A stretch of DNA of 64,000 nucleotides from Oceanidesulfovibrio indonesiensis (lineage in GTDB: Bacteria; Desulfobacterota; Desulfovibrionia; Desulfovibrionales; Desulfovibrionaceae), in NCBI RefSeq assembly GCF_007625075.1, contig NZ_QMIE01000004.1, forward strand, positions 62,001 through 126,000, written 5' to 3'. Under the pieces are notes generated by a model. The model had not been told where the DNA came from and searched no databases. It saw nothing but the letters and a program-made list of their open reading frames with translations. Shown one piece after another: positions 38,298 through 46,695 of the stretch (within the stretch, counting starts at the first letter, position 1; each line of letters opens with the position of its first letter). Position numbers and translations under genes: made by a program.

Positions 38298-39414
38298 ATG
38301 TTGCAACTTACTGATTTGAAGACGCAGACCACCCCGCTTCTTGAACAATTCGAATCTCTCTGGAGGCGTCTTTGACCTCGATCAGACCAAAACACGCCTC
38401 GAAGCCATAGAACACGAACTCGCCAAGCCGGAGTCGTGGGAAAAGCCGGAAACCATGACCCCGCTGCTCCAGGAAAAAAGCCGGCTGGAAGACAAGATGG
38501 CCGACTGGAAAAGCCTGCTGAAAGCCAAGCAGGACCTGGAGGAGTGGCTCGTCTTCGCCCAGGAGGACGACTCCCAGGAAATTCTGGAGAACCTCGGGAC
38601 TCAGTTGAAAGTGCTCGATGAGAAGCTCAAGCAGACCGAGATGAAACTGCTTCTGGCCGAGCCCGAGGACAAGAACGACGCGATTCTGGAAATCCACCCC
38701 GGCGCCGGCGGCACGGAAGCGCAGGACTGGGCCGAAATGCTGCTGCGCATGTACCGCCGATGGGCGGAACGCAACGACATGAAAGCCTCCATCCTGGATC
38801 TGCTGCCCGGCGACGAGGCCGGCATCAAAAGCGTGGCCCTGAACATCAAAGGCGACAACGCCTACGGATTGCTCAAGGGCGAGACAGGCATTCATCGCCT
38901 TATCCGCATTTCGCCGTTCGACTCTTCAGGAAGACGCCACACCTCCTTTGCCTCGGTCTCGGTGTTTCCGGACATCGACGACGAAATCGTGGTGGATGTG
39001 AAGGAAGAGGACCTGCGCGTGGACGTCTTCCGTTCCAGCGGTCCCGGCGGCCAGTCCGTGAACACCACGAGTTCTGCCGTGCGCGTCACGCATATTCCCA
39101 CCGGCATCGTAGCCCAGTGCCAGAACGAGAAGTCCCAGCTGCGAAACAAGGAGACCGCCATCAAAATCCTCAAGGCGCGCCTCTACGAACAGGAACTCAA
39201 ACGCCGCCAGGAAGAGCGGCAAAGCGAGTACGACAGCAAGGAAGCCATCGCCTGGGGCAGCCAGATCCGCACCTACACGCTGCAACCCTATCGACTGGTC
39301 AAGGACCACCGCTCCGGCAGCGAAATGGGCGACGTGGAAGCCGTTCTCGACGGCCGCATCAACTCGCTCATTCGCGACTATCTGCTGTTCAGACATGGGG
39401 AGACATCCAACTGA
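38298..39414 (+). CDS. prfB: Peptide chain release factor 2, programmed +1 frameshift
   Basis: RF2 ends translation at UGA and UAA. The gene is read as 38298-38372 (25 codons), then shifts +1 over T38373 and continues at 38374, giving 371 residues. The first part ends CTT TGA C at an in-frame stop; after the shift it reads DLDQTKTRLEAIEHELAKP. The stop-codon recognition motif SPF (ISPFDSSGRRHT) and catalytic GGQ (residues 250-252, SSGPGGQSVN) are present. The shift lets RF2 limit its own synthesis. RF2 matters especially here because UGA is probably also read as selenocysteine nearby. Confidence 0.96.
38362..38376 (+). promoter_or_regulatory. prfB programmed frameshift site
   Basis: GGAGG (38362-38366) acts as an internal Shine-Dalgarno three bases before the slippery CTT (38370-38372), followed by the stop TGA (38373-38375) and C. 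This reproduces the spacing of the E. coli RF2 site (SD-like, 3-nt gap, CTT TGA C). Confidence 0.95.
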
Positions 39415-39415
39415 G

Positions 39416-40261
39416 ATGAGTGTCGGCAACAATACGCCCGAGATCGAAGAGCTCAAAGCGGAGATGACCAGGCTCGGCGAGCGCCTCGGCTCGGCCATGC
39501 ATACTGATGCGCAGCGAAGCAGTTGCTTTCGCTCCGCTCTCGTGCGTATTCTGCCCGGGCTCGGCGAGGCCGAGTTCGAGTTCATAGCCCAGGACCCGGA
39601 GCTGCGGAGCTGGATCACCGTCCCTCTGGACGGAGGGGACCTGTACCCGCATCTCGTGCACCTGCAGAAACGGCTCGAAGAACTCTCCTACAAAACCGAC
39701 CACGACATGCTCACCGGCCTGCTCAATCGCAGGGCCTTCGAGCGCTTTCTGGAGCAGGAGCTCAACCGCGCCAAAAGGCAGCGCACCCGCCTGGCGCTCG
39801 CCGTCCTGGACGTGGACGACTTCAAGATAATCAACGACACGTACGGCCATCTGTGCGGCGATCAGGTGCTCGCTACCCTTGGCCGGATCATCGACGACTC
39901 CACCCGCGCCTACGATACGGCCGCACGCATCGGCGGCGAGGAATTCGCAATCATTCTGCCCGGCTCGGGCCCTCTCAAATCACGCGCCCTGCTGGAACGC
40001 CTGCTCAACATCTTTCGCTGTACGGAGTTCCATTGCGAGGGATACCCCTCTTTCAACGTGACATTTTCAGTCGGCCTCGCCTATTTGCGCGGCGGAGACC
40101 ACTTCACGCCGAAAAACGTGCTGGAAATTGCGGACAAGGCGCTATATACCGCCAAGGGAAAAGGAAAAAATACCGTGGAGATGGTTAAAATAGCCGTGGA
40201 AGAATTATATCCCAAAGCCACAATGGTCCACTCGGACGAGAAACGCTTTCTCTTCGGTTAG
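39416..40261 (+). CDS. Diguanylate cyclase (GGEEF)
   Basis: A 281-residue cytoplasmic protein. The C-terminal half is a GGDEF domain: DHDMLTGLLNRRAFE, DVDDFKIINDTYGHLCGDQVL, and the active-site loop RIGGEEFAIILPG with GGEEF at 173-177. RAYD five residues before it fits the RxxD inhibitory site, so product feedback is likely. The first 110 residues form no known sensor domain I can name. It starts one base after the prfB stop; an alternative ATG at 39395 would overlap prfB. Confidence 0.9.
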   Translation: MSVGNNTPEIEELKAEMTRLGERLGSAMHTDAQRSSCFRSALVRILPGLGEAEFEFIAQDPELRSWITVPLDGGDLYPHLVHLQKRLEELSYKTDHDMLTGLLNRRAFERFLEQELNRAKRQRTRLALAVLDVDDFKIINDTYGHLCGDQVLATLGRIIDDSTRAYDTAARIGGEEFAIILPGSGPLKSRALLERLLNIFRCTEFHCEGYPSFNVTFSVGLAYLRGGDHFTPKNVLEIADKALYTAKGKGKNTVEMVKIAVEELYPKATMVHSDEKRFLFG

Positions 40262-40278
40262 AGCCTCAGGAACCGAAC

Positions 40279-41106
40279 ATGAACACCAACGCGACGTTTT
40301 CCATCTCGGTTCTCTCCGGCAAAGGGGGAGTGGGCAAGACCAACGTGGCCCTGAACCTTGCCTACTGCCTGTACAAGGGTCGGCACGACCTCCTGCTTAT
40401 GGACTGCGACATCGGCCTGGCCAACCTGGACGTGCTCCTGGGCATAACTCCGGAACGGAACATCCAGGACCTGCTGGATACCGACGTTTCACCCGAGCAG
40501 GTCACCGTGCCGCTGGCCGAAGGGAAAGGATTCGACTTCCTGCCGGCTGCATCCGGCGTGCCCGAGCTCCTGGAGTTGGACGAAGAGATGCAGGCCACCC
40601 TCTTCGAACGGCTCACACCGCTTTTCAGCCGCTACCATTTCCTGTTCATGGACCTGGGCGCCGGAATCACCCCCACAGTGCTTTCCTTTGCCAGCATGGC
40701 CAAGCTGCGCCTGGTCGTGGTCACGCCGGAGCCCACATCGCTCACAGACTCCTACGCCATGATAAAGGTCCTGGCCACGCAGCACAACGTCAAGGACTTC
40801 CATGTGGTGGTGAATCAGGTGGAGTCCAAACGCGACGAGCAGGAAACCTTCGGCAGACTGAATGCGGCGTGTGAGCGGTTCCTCGGCTTTCAAGTCCAAC
40901 TGCTCGGCAGCATCAGCTACGACAAGACCATCTCGGAAGCGGTGCGCCGACAGGTTCCTCTCATGAAACATGCGCCGAACAGCCCCGCCGCCAAGGATAT
41001 CTTCCAGCTTGCGCTACGGCTTGCCAAGATTCGCGAGGAGCGCCGCGCAATCCTGGAAAAGGAGCCGATCCTCAATCTGCCCTCTGGTTGGGATTTCGGA
41101 GTCTGA
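40279..41106 (+). CDS. MinD/ParA-family ATPase (FlhG-like)
   Basis: A 275-residue deviant Walker A ATPase: SGKGGVGKTN near residue 13, MDCDIGLANLDVLLG as Walker A', and DLGAGITPTVLSF as Walker B region. It has a short C-terminal extension (RLAKIREERRAILEKEP) that could form an amphipathic helix. This group includes FlhG/FleN and MinD, which set flagellar number, division site or cargo position. The gene is 18 bp after the GGEEF cyclase; no flhF or minC is next to it, so I do not choose between FlhG and MinD. Confidence 0.85.
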   Translation: MNTNATFSISVLSGKGGVGKTNVALNLAYCLYKGRHDLLLMDCDIGLANLDVLLGITPERNIQDLLDTDVSPEQVTVPLAEGKGFDFLPAASGVPELLELDEEMQATLFERLTPLFSRYHFLFMDLGAGITPTVLSFASMAKLRLVVVTPEPTSLTDSYAMIKVLATQHNVKDFHVVVNQVESKRDEQETFGRLNAACERFLGFQVQLLGSISYDKTISEAVRRQVPLMKHAPNSPAAKDIFQLALRLAKIREERRAILEKEPILNLPSGWDFGV

Positions 41107-41119
41107 CGAACCCTGCTGC

Positions 41120-41146
41120 TTGACGACCTGAACGTTCGTGTATAAT
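41120..41146 (+). promoter_or_regulatory. Candidate sigma-70 promoter for the HU gene
   Basis: TTGACG (41120-41125), 15-base spacer, TATAAT (41141-41146), about 110 bp before the HU ATG. The -10 is a consensus match; the spacer is shorter than usual. Confidence 0.5.
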
Positions 41147-41254
41147 CCTCTGAGAATTTAGAAGATGTATCGTTGCATGCAGCACCTCGCGGGGGGCGGG
41201 GCGCTTTTTCTCGCTATGCGAGTCACCGGGGGGAGAACAATACCGGAGACTGCC

Positions 41255-41530
41255 ATGAACAAGAGCGAGCTTATCAAGAAGCTGTCCGAAGAGACGCATA
41301 TCCCACTGGACGAAGCGGCTTTGGTGGTGAACACCTTCGTCGGTTCGGTCAAGGAATCCCTCTTCAGCGGGGATCGGGTGGAAATCCGCGGATTCGGATC
41401 GTTCAAGATCAAAGAATATGGCGGCTACACGGGCCGCAATCCCAAAACCGGCGAGATCGTGGACGTGCACGCAAAACACCTGCCCTTCTTCCGCGCTGGT
41501 AAAGAACTCAAGGAATATCTCAACCAATGA
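41255..41530 (+). CDS. HU/IHF family DNA-binding protein
   Basis: A 91-residue nucleoid protein: MNKSELIKKLSEETHIPLDEAALVVN helical base, then beta arms with VEIRGFGSFKIKEYGGYTGRNPKTGE, the HU/IHF signature including the RNPKTG tip, and a C-terminal helix (FRAGKELKEYL). It bends DNA and compacts the chromosome. The ATG at 41255 (CCGGAG upstream) gives the normal family length. Its stop overlaps the start of the next gene by four bases (ATGA). Confidence 0.94.
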   Translation: MNKSELIKKLSEETHIPLDEAALVVNTFVGSVKESLFSGDRVEIRGFGSFKIKEYGGYTGRNPKTGEIVDVHAKHLPFFRAGKELKEYLNQ

Positions 41531-42423
41531 CTTTTTCGCGTTGCGCAACCGGTCTTGTCGTCGCCCTGCTCCTGTGCGTATTGAGCGCGTGCTCCTTTCA
41601 GGCATCCCCCGCTTACGCCAGAGAGCCTGTCCTCGTCCTGCTGTTCAGTTCGGACTCCAAGGGACATTTCGATCCCTGCCCCTCCTGAGGGGGCCAACTG
41701 GTAGGAGGGCTGGCCCGGCGGGCCGCCAGCATCAAGAGCATCGAGACAGTCGTGCCTCCCGAAAGGATTCTTCTCCTCGCCGGACAGCATGAGTTTCTCG
41801 ACCCCCGCGACCGTTCCGGCGGTCCGAAAACCCGACACGCCTCGGCGTTTGTGGATGCATATGCACGCATGGGATATGACGGCGTGTACCCTTCGGTCGT
41901 GGAGGCTGACTGGCTACAGGAGTATTCCGGAGACCTGCCGGATTTCTTCCGGCCTGCAGGGCATGCCGGTTTCGTGGACACATTCACCGTGGGCGAACGC
42001 ACCATCGCTGTGGTCGTGTATCCGGAGCCGGCGCGCGGCCCCTTCCCCACGGACGAACAAACTGCTTGGGTCGAACAGACTATCGCCGCGCTCGCCGGCG
42101 AAGCAGACCTCGTGGTGGGCGTGTGCAACTGGAGCAAATCCGGAGAAGAGGCGTACCTGGAGCAGGCAAAGAACCTGCCGGACATCCTCCTGGGCGGGGG
42201 GCCAGGTCCCAGCCACCCGGAAATGCTCGCCCACAATGGCAGGACTCTCTGGGCGCGTTCTTTCACCAAGGGCCGCACGGTGAACAAGATCACGCTGTAC
42301 GAATGGCCGGAAGCGAAAGCAGGCCGTACCTGGCACCTGGGACAGAACGTTCTGGCTGAGACCATTGTTCTGGACGATTCGATCCGTGGCGACGCCGAAA
42401 TAGACGCGCTGTTCCAGCCCTGA
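41527..42423 (+). CDS. UshA-like lipoprotein, probable selenoprotein (in-frame TGA at codon 54)
   Basis: Read through one TGA (41686-41688), the frame gives 298 residues. The first 53 codons encode a lipoprotein-type signal (LVVALLLCVLSACS, lipobox LSAC) and VLLFSSDSKGHFDPCPS. Directly after TGA, in the same frame, comes GGQLVGGLARRAASIKS, the 'GGLARR' block conserved in UshA/5'-nucleotidase-like metallophosphoesterase relatives, then RILLLAGQHEFL and an intact domain to 42423. The stop would become Sec in CPSU, a CxxU redox motif. Usual metal ligands (DxHG, GD) look altered, so phosphatase activity is doubtful. Start is coupled to HU. The alternative is a nonsense-mutated pseudogene, less likely since no other lesion exists. 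Confidence 0.72.
41686..41716 (+). promoter_or_regulatory. Candidate bacterial SECIS hairpin after the in-frame TGA
   Basis: Immediately 3' of TGA (41686-41688), GGGCCA (41691-41696) pairs perfectly with TGGCCC (41711-41716). The 14-base loop can close further through CT/AG to expose GGTAGG, giving the exposed GGU typical of bacterial SECIS elements. The stem is closer to the UGA than in E. coli fdhF. A competing GC-rich hairpin (41709-41714 with 41725-41730) is also possible. Confidence 0.5.
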
Positions 42424-42586
42424 TGGTCTTTTGATACGCTGTTCATATTGATGGACGCCGTACAACGTATTGGACATATCGACAGATTGCTGATTTTCTG
42501 AGTCCACGCGCAGGATGAGGAATACGAAACGTTTTGGGTCCGACGCGTTCTTCTCAGATAATCAACAATCATATAGAGGCATTATT

Positions 42587-43417
42587 GTGAGTGTTCATTT
42601 CTACAAGATGCAAGGGTGCGGCAACGACTTCGTGCTCATCGACAACCGTGAGTTAGGCGTCCCAGTGGAAGTCATGGCCGAATGGGCCTGCGCCATATCC
42701 CCTCGCGCGTTCCGCGTGGGCGCGGACGGCGTCATCTTTCTGGAGAACCCGCCCGAAGGCTCGGAAGTCGACTACATCTGGCATTTCTATAATGCGGACG
42801 GCTCCCGCGCCGAGATGTGCGGCAACGCCTCCCGTTGCGCCGCGCGTCTGGCCGCGCGCATCGGCCTGGCCCCGGCGCGCCACGTGCTGGGCACGGACGC
42901 CGGTCCGGTGCAAGCCGAGGTGGACGAACTGTCCGGCCGCGCAAAGGTGCAGCTCACCCCGCCCAAAAACCTCCAGCTCGGCATGAAAATCACTGTGGCC
43001 GGTACTGAATTCGAGGTCCATCACGTGGACACGGGCGTCCCGCATACGGTACTTTTCTACGAGGATGCGTCCTCCGTGGACGTAGCGGGACTTGGTCGCG
43101 CTATACGGTTCCACGAAGCTTTCGCTCCAGCAGGAACCAACGTCAACTTCGTCCAGGTTGTCTCGCCGGAGCGAATGGAGCTGCGCACCTACGAGCGCGG
43201 CGTGGAAGCTGAAACGCTGGCATGCGGCACCGGCGCCGCCGCTTCGGTCGTTGTGGCCAACGCCCTGGGCCGTTCGAGCGCCCGGGTGGAGCTGCGCACC
43301 ACCGGTAAGGAGCTGCTGACCATATCACTGGAGGACGGCGACGTCTTTCTGGAAGGCTCTGCGAGCTTCGTATATCATGGGGAATTCGAGCCGGTTGATC
43401 TGGGCTTGACCCTGTAA
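42587..43417 (+). CDS. dapF: Diaminopimelate epimerase
   Basis: Converts LL- to meso-diaminopimelate for lysine and peptidoglycan. The 276-residue chain has the two catalytic cysteines in MCGNASRCAARL and TLACGTGAAASV, plus MQGCGNDFVLID at the N-terminus and NADGSRAEMCGN. I start at GTG 42587 (AGAGG eight bases upstream), giving the family length; an in-frame ATG at 42515 would add 24 residues without homology. The 163 bp before it show no gene. Confidence 0.95.
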   Translation: MSVHFYKMQGCGNDFVLIDNRELGVPVEVMAEWACAISPRAFRVGADGVIFLENPPEGSEVDYIWHFYNADGSRAEMCGNASRCAARLAARIGLAPARHVLGTDAGPVQAEVDELSGRAKVQLTPPKNLQLGMKITVAGTEFEVHHVDTGVPHTVLFYEDASSVDVAGLGRAIRFHEAFAPAGTNVNFVQVVSPERMELRTYERGVEAETLACGTGAAASVVVANALGRSSARVELRTTGKELLTISLEDGDVFLEGSASFVYHGEFEPVDLGLTL

Positions 43418-43489
43418 CGTCTCCGACCGCCCGATACCCGGGAGGGCGGATGGGGACAGCCGCATCCGCCCGGTCCGCAGGAATACGCC

Positions 43490-44533
43490 GTGCCTAGAAT
43501 GCTGCATGCGGCGTGGGATTACCTGTGCCGGCTCAATCCCATCTACTTCGAGTGGATTCAGGTCGACCTTTCCACGCGCGTTGCTACCCGCTCGCCGCTG
43601 CATCCGGCCATGTCGTACCGTGAATCCTGGATAGCCAAGGACCTGAGCTTTTCCGTCTTCTCACGCTTGACGCCCGTTCTTGAACGAACCAAAAGCGTTT
43701 TCCTCCACGGCTGGGGCGACCCTTTCGCCAACCCCTCCTTCTTCACCATGGCGCGCATCTGCAAGGAAAGGCGGTGCACGGTGTGTACTGCCACGCGAGG
43801 CGGACTGCTGGACGCCGCAGGCTGGGACCGCGTCGTGGAGTCCGGCATCGACCAGGTTGCCTTCCCCATAGACGCTCTGGAGGACCACACCAGCCGTGAG
43901 CGGACCGGCATCGGGTTGAACGAAACGTGCGAAGCCATAGCCATGCTCCAGGAGGCCAAGCGCCGTGCGGACAGCGCCAAACCTGCCATTGATGTGCGCT
44001 ACACGCTCACCAGGTCTCGCCTCGACGAAGTGATGCTGCTGCCGGAGTTTTTGCAGCGGGTGGGCGTGGATAGCGCCATCGTGGCGACCCCGTCCTTTGT
44101 GGCCTCGGAAGACCTGGCGGAAGAGTGTCTGGTGCCGCGCCGGCACGAGCAGCTACGCTGGCTGCTCTCACATCTCGATACGTTGTTTTTCAAGGGGCTG
44201 GAATATGGGGTAGTTATCCGATATTTCGCCATATCCCCCGGCGTGAAACGCAGGACCTGTATCGAAAACGTCACCGAATCCATATACGTCGGCGCGGACG
44301 GTCGGGTCTCCCCCTGCGCCATGGGCGCCCTGCCACTGGATGACGACGTGACTCACTGGTACCTCGGAGACAAGGTGGCGTACCGGCCGCTGGTGTTCGG
44401 GTCCCTGGACGAATTGCAACTGGAAGACATCTGGCATTCGGACGAGTACCGGCGCTTTCGCCGACCGTTCTACTGGAACCGCCTTTCGTCGCGATGCGAG
44501 AACTGCTTGAACCCGTTCCGGGTGGGGGGCTGA
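43490..44533 (+). CDS. Radical SAM/SPASM-like protein lacking the N-terminal CX3CX2C
   Basis: A 347-residue protein with the overall build of radical SAM-SPASM enzymes: barrel strands with FLHGWGDPFANPSFF (the GGEP-like strand), VCTATRGGLLD, IDQVAFPIDAL, and a C-terminal SPASM-like set of cysteines (Cys257 in RRTCIENV, Cys276 in GRVSPCAM, Cys336 and Cys339 in CENCLNPF). Where the CX3CX2C cluster should be, the sequence reads VDLSTRVATRSPLHPAMSYRE with no cysteine, so it cannot bind the SAM [4Fe-4S] cluster in the usual way. GTG at 43490 with AGGAA upstream is the start. It follows dapF by 72 bp. Function unknown. Confidence 0.72.
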   Translation: MPRMLHAAWDYLCRLNPIYFEWIQVDLSTRVATRSPLHPAMSYRESWIAKDLSFSVFSRLTPVLERTKSVFLHGWGDPFANPSFFTMARICKERRCTVCTATRGGLLDAAGWDRVVESGIDQVAFPIDALEDHTSRERTGIGLNETCEAIAMLQEAKRRADSAKPAIDVRYTLTRSRLDEVMLLPEFLQRVGVDSAIVATPSFVASEDLAEECLVPRRHEQLRWLLSHLDTLFFKGLEYGVVIRYFAISPGVKRRTCIENVTESIYVGADGRVSPCAMGALPLDDDVTHWYLGDKVAYRPLVFGSLDELQLEDIWHSDEYRRFRRPFYWNRLSSRCENCLNPFRVGG

Positions 44534-44611
44534 AGAACACGTGGAAGCCCGCCAGTGCCCGATCCCGCGGCAGGCATACTATTGCGGGCCATTCTTTCCA
44601 AAGCAGAAACG

Positions 44612-44702
44612 TTGTCCCTAGCTTTTCTAGGACAATGCGCGCCTTGCGCACGAAACGATTGAGGCCTCGGCTCTGCGCCGAAGCATTTAGAAGCTGCTTC
44701 TA
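44612..44702. terminator. Hairpin cluster between convergent genes
   Basis: Hairpins follow in a row: TTGTCC/GGACAA (44612-44635, one bulge), TGCGC/GCGCA (44636-44650), CGGC/GCCG (44668-44680), and a perfect TAGAAGC-T-GCTTCTA (44688-44702) that includes the stop codon of the minus-strand gene. There is no clear U-tract. They probably end or stabilise the transcripts from both sides. Confidence 0.45.
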
Positions 44703-46439
44703 GTCGGCCATCACCACATTGGAGCGGCCGTTGCGTCGCCCCATCTCCTTGGCGCGATACATGGCCTCGTCGCTGCAAATGTAGAGCGCTTCCGAATCGC
44801 AGCCATGTTCCGGAAACATAGCGATGCCGATGCTGAACTGCACGTGCAGGCTGTGCTCGCCGATTGCGAATGGAGCAGCGAGACAATGAAGAATGTTTCG
44901 CGCGATGCGGAGCATGGATTCATTGTTGCCAACATCCGGAAGGATGAAGGCGAACTCGTCGCCTCCCAGCCGCGCAGCGGTGTCCGTTTTTCTGAGCAGG
45001 CTGTCCAGGCGCTGTCCCACTTCTTTCAGCGTATTGTCGCCGGCGTGGTGTCCGTAAGTATCGTTGATCTTCTTGAACAGGTCGATATCCATAATCATGA
45101 GGCCGAACCGGCTTTGTTGCCTGCGCGCCCGTGCAATCTCTGAGTACAGCCTCTCATAGAAAAGCACCCGATTGGGCAGACCGGTGAGCATGTCGTAGAA
45201 TGCGAGTCGCCGTATGGTGTCCTCGGCCTGCTGCTGCTCGGTGATGTCCTGCACTGTGACCACATAGCCGATGCGTTCGCCGTTGTGCTGTCCCTGAATG
45301 GAAGACAACCGGGCCTGCAGATGCAGCACGCCGCAGCCGCGTTGTCTGCTGAAGTGGAACGTATGGAACTGCTTTTCATTGACATTGCGCATGGCTTTGG
45401 CGATGCGTTCCTGGGATACATGCTCCACGGCATGTATCTCCGCAATGGACTTCCCCAGGGCGTCGCTTGCCGGAACGCCGAGGATCTCCTCGGCCGCGGA
45501 GTTGTAATAGACGATCGTCATGTCGGCATCCGTTGCGATGATTCCCATGTCGATGGACGAGTGCAGGATGCTGTCCAGATAGAGCGTCTTTTCGGACAGC
45601 CTGTTGACCATCGAGTCCAGCTCCCTGCCCTGCTCCTGGATGATGGTCTTCAGACTGTCGATGTACCGGCTTTCGAGACCGTGGATCATGTCGGTCTGCG
45701 TCATCACGCCTGTGACGTCGCCCTCGTCGTTCACAACCACGAGTCTGCGGATATTCTTCTCGCGCATCATCTCCGCCGCTGCGTATACGGATTTTCCGGG
45801 ATGCGTGGTGTGCACAGGGCTGCTCATCACCTCTGTGGCCAGACAGTTCCAGTCCATGTGCTTGTCCGCGGCCAGGCGCGTCATGTCGCGTTCCGTGAGC
45901 ACACCGACCGGCTTGGCGCTCTCGTCGCAGATTACGAGGAAACTGACCTTCATCTCGGCCATCTTCTTCGTGGCCTCGAACAGGGTTGTGTTCATCCCGA
46001 TGACGTAGACCTGCCTGTTCATGACCTGATCCACCGTCTTGACCTTGATGAAGTACTCATATCCGAGATGATTGAGCAGATCGGACTGCGTGACCACGCC
46101 GACAGCGTCACCGACATCGTCCACCACCACAAGGTGACGGACATTGTTTTCAGCAAGCGCCTGAAACGCTTCGAAAACAAAGCTGTCTTTGTGAACGGTC
46201 TGAACGGTTTTGGAATGGCTTTCGCCTATGGGCAGGTCCATGAAGCTCAAGCCGAACGCGGAAATTGAACGGACGATATCGCGTTCGGTAAGAATGCCCA
46301 CGGGCTTCTTATCGTTCGCAACGACAATGCAACTGATGGAATTGTTTCGCATCAGGGTAATAGCGTCACCCATGGCCGTCTCAGGGGAAACAGCCATGAT
46401 TTCGCTACAGTAGATGCGTTCAATGGTATCCTTCACCAT
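44700..46439 (-). CDS. CBS-CBS-PAS-GGDEF diguanylate cyclase
   Basis: A 579-residue soluble protein. Four CBS motifs in two pairs (MAVSPETAMGDAITLM..., TVHKDSFVFEAFQAL..., QVYVIGMNTTLFEATKKM..., SSPVHTTHPGKSVYAAAEMM...) fill about 1-265, followed by a linker helix, a PAS domain (about 290-410) and GGDEF with LTGLPNRVLFYERL, DIDLFKKINDTYGHHAGD and RLGGDEFAFILPD. RKTD before GGDEF is an RxxD feedback site. The CBS modules may sense adenosine nucleotides, coupling energy state to c-di-GMP synthesis. GAGGGA precedes the ATG at 46439; longer in-frame starts lack homology. Confidence 0.92.
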   Translation of the reverse strand: MVKDTIERIYCSEIMAVSPETAMGDAITLMRNNSISCIVVANDKKPVGILTERDIVRSISAFGLSFMDLPIGESHSKTVQTVHKDSFVFEAFQALAENNVRHLVVVDDVGDAVGVVTQSDLLNHLGYEYFIKVKTVDQVMNRQVYVIGMNTTLFEATKKMAEMKVSFLVICDESAKPVGVLTERDMTRLAADKHMDWNCLATEVMSSPVHTTHPGKSVYAAAEMMREKNIRRLVVVNDEGDVTGVMTQTDMIHGLESRYIDSLKTIIQEQGRELDSMVNRLSEKTLYLDSILHSSIDMGIIATDADMTIVYYNSAAEEILGVPASDALGKSIAEIHAVEHVSQERIAKAMRNVNEKQFHTFHFSRQRGCGVLHLQARLSSIQGQHNGERIGYVVTVQDITEQQQAEDTIRRLAFYDMLTGLPNRVLFYERLYSEIARARRQQSRFGLMIMDIDLFKKINDTYGHHAGDNTLKEVGQRLDSLLRKTDTAARLGGDEFAFILPDVGNNESMLRIARNILHCLAAPFAIGEHSLHVQFSIGIAMFPEHGCDSEALYICSDEAMYRAKEMGRRNGRSNVVMAD

Positions 46440-46636
46440 GAGCAAATCCCTCGGCCCCCCTGCGGCAAGCCATCGGCAACGCCTCCCCCGTAAGCATCGG
46501 AAGCGCGCCGGTCTCAAGCCGCTCGCTACAGGATTATGCATGCACGATGGAATCGAACAGCATGTTTGTTGAACAGCACAGTCAAATCTTTCCCTAGAAA
46601 TGTCATGCTCTATCAGGAAATTGTGATCAACGAAAG

Positions 46637-46670
46637 CAAAAAGCCCCGGCGCAACGAATTGCACCGGGGC
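46637..46670 (-). terminator. Intrinsic terminator of ppaC
   Basis: On the minus strand, GCCCCGG (46664-46670) and TTGC form a stem with their complements 46643-46654 around a short loop, followed by five Us (46638-46642). It lies 26 bp after the ppaC stop. Confidence 0.85.
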
Positions 46671-46695
46671 CTTGAAGAGGCGGATTGAGAGCGGC

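Noticed and set aside
41752-42423. Separate gene starting at GTG 41752
   Set aside because: No ribosome site, and the conserved GGLARR block lies upstream of it in the same frame; reading through the TGA explains the sequence better.
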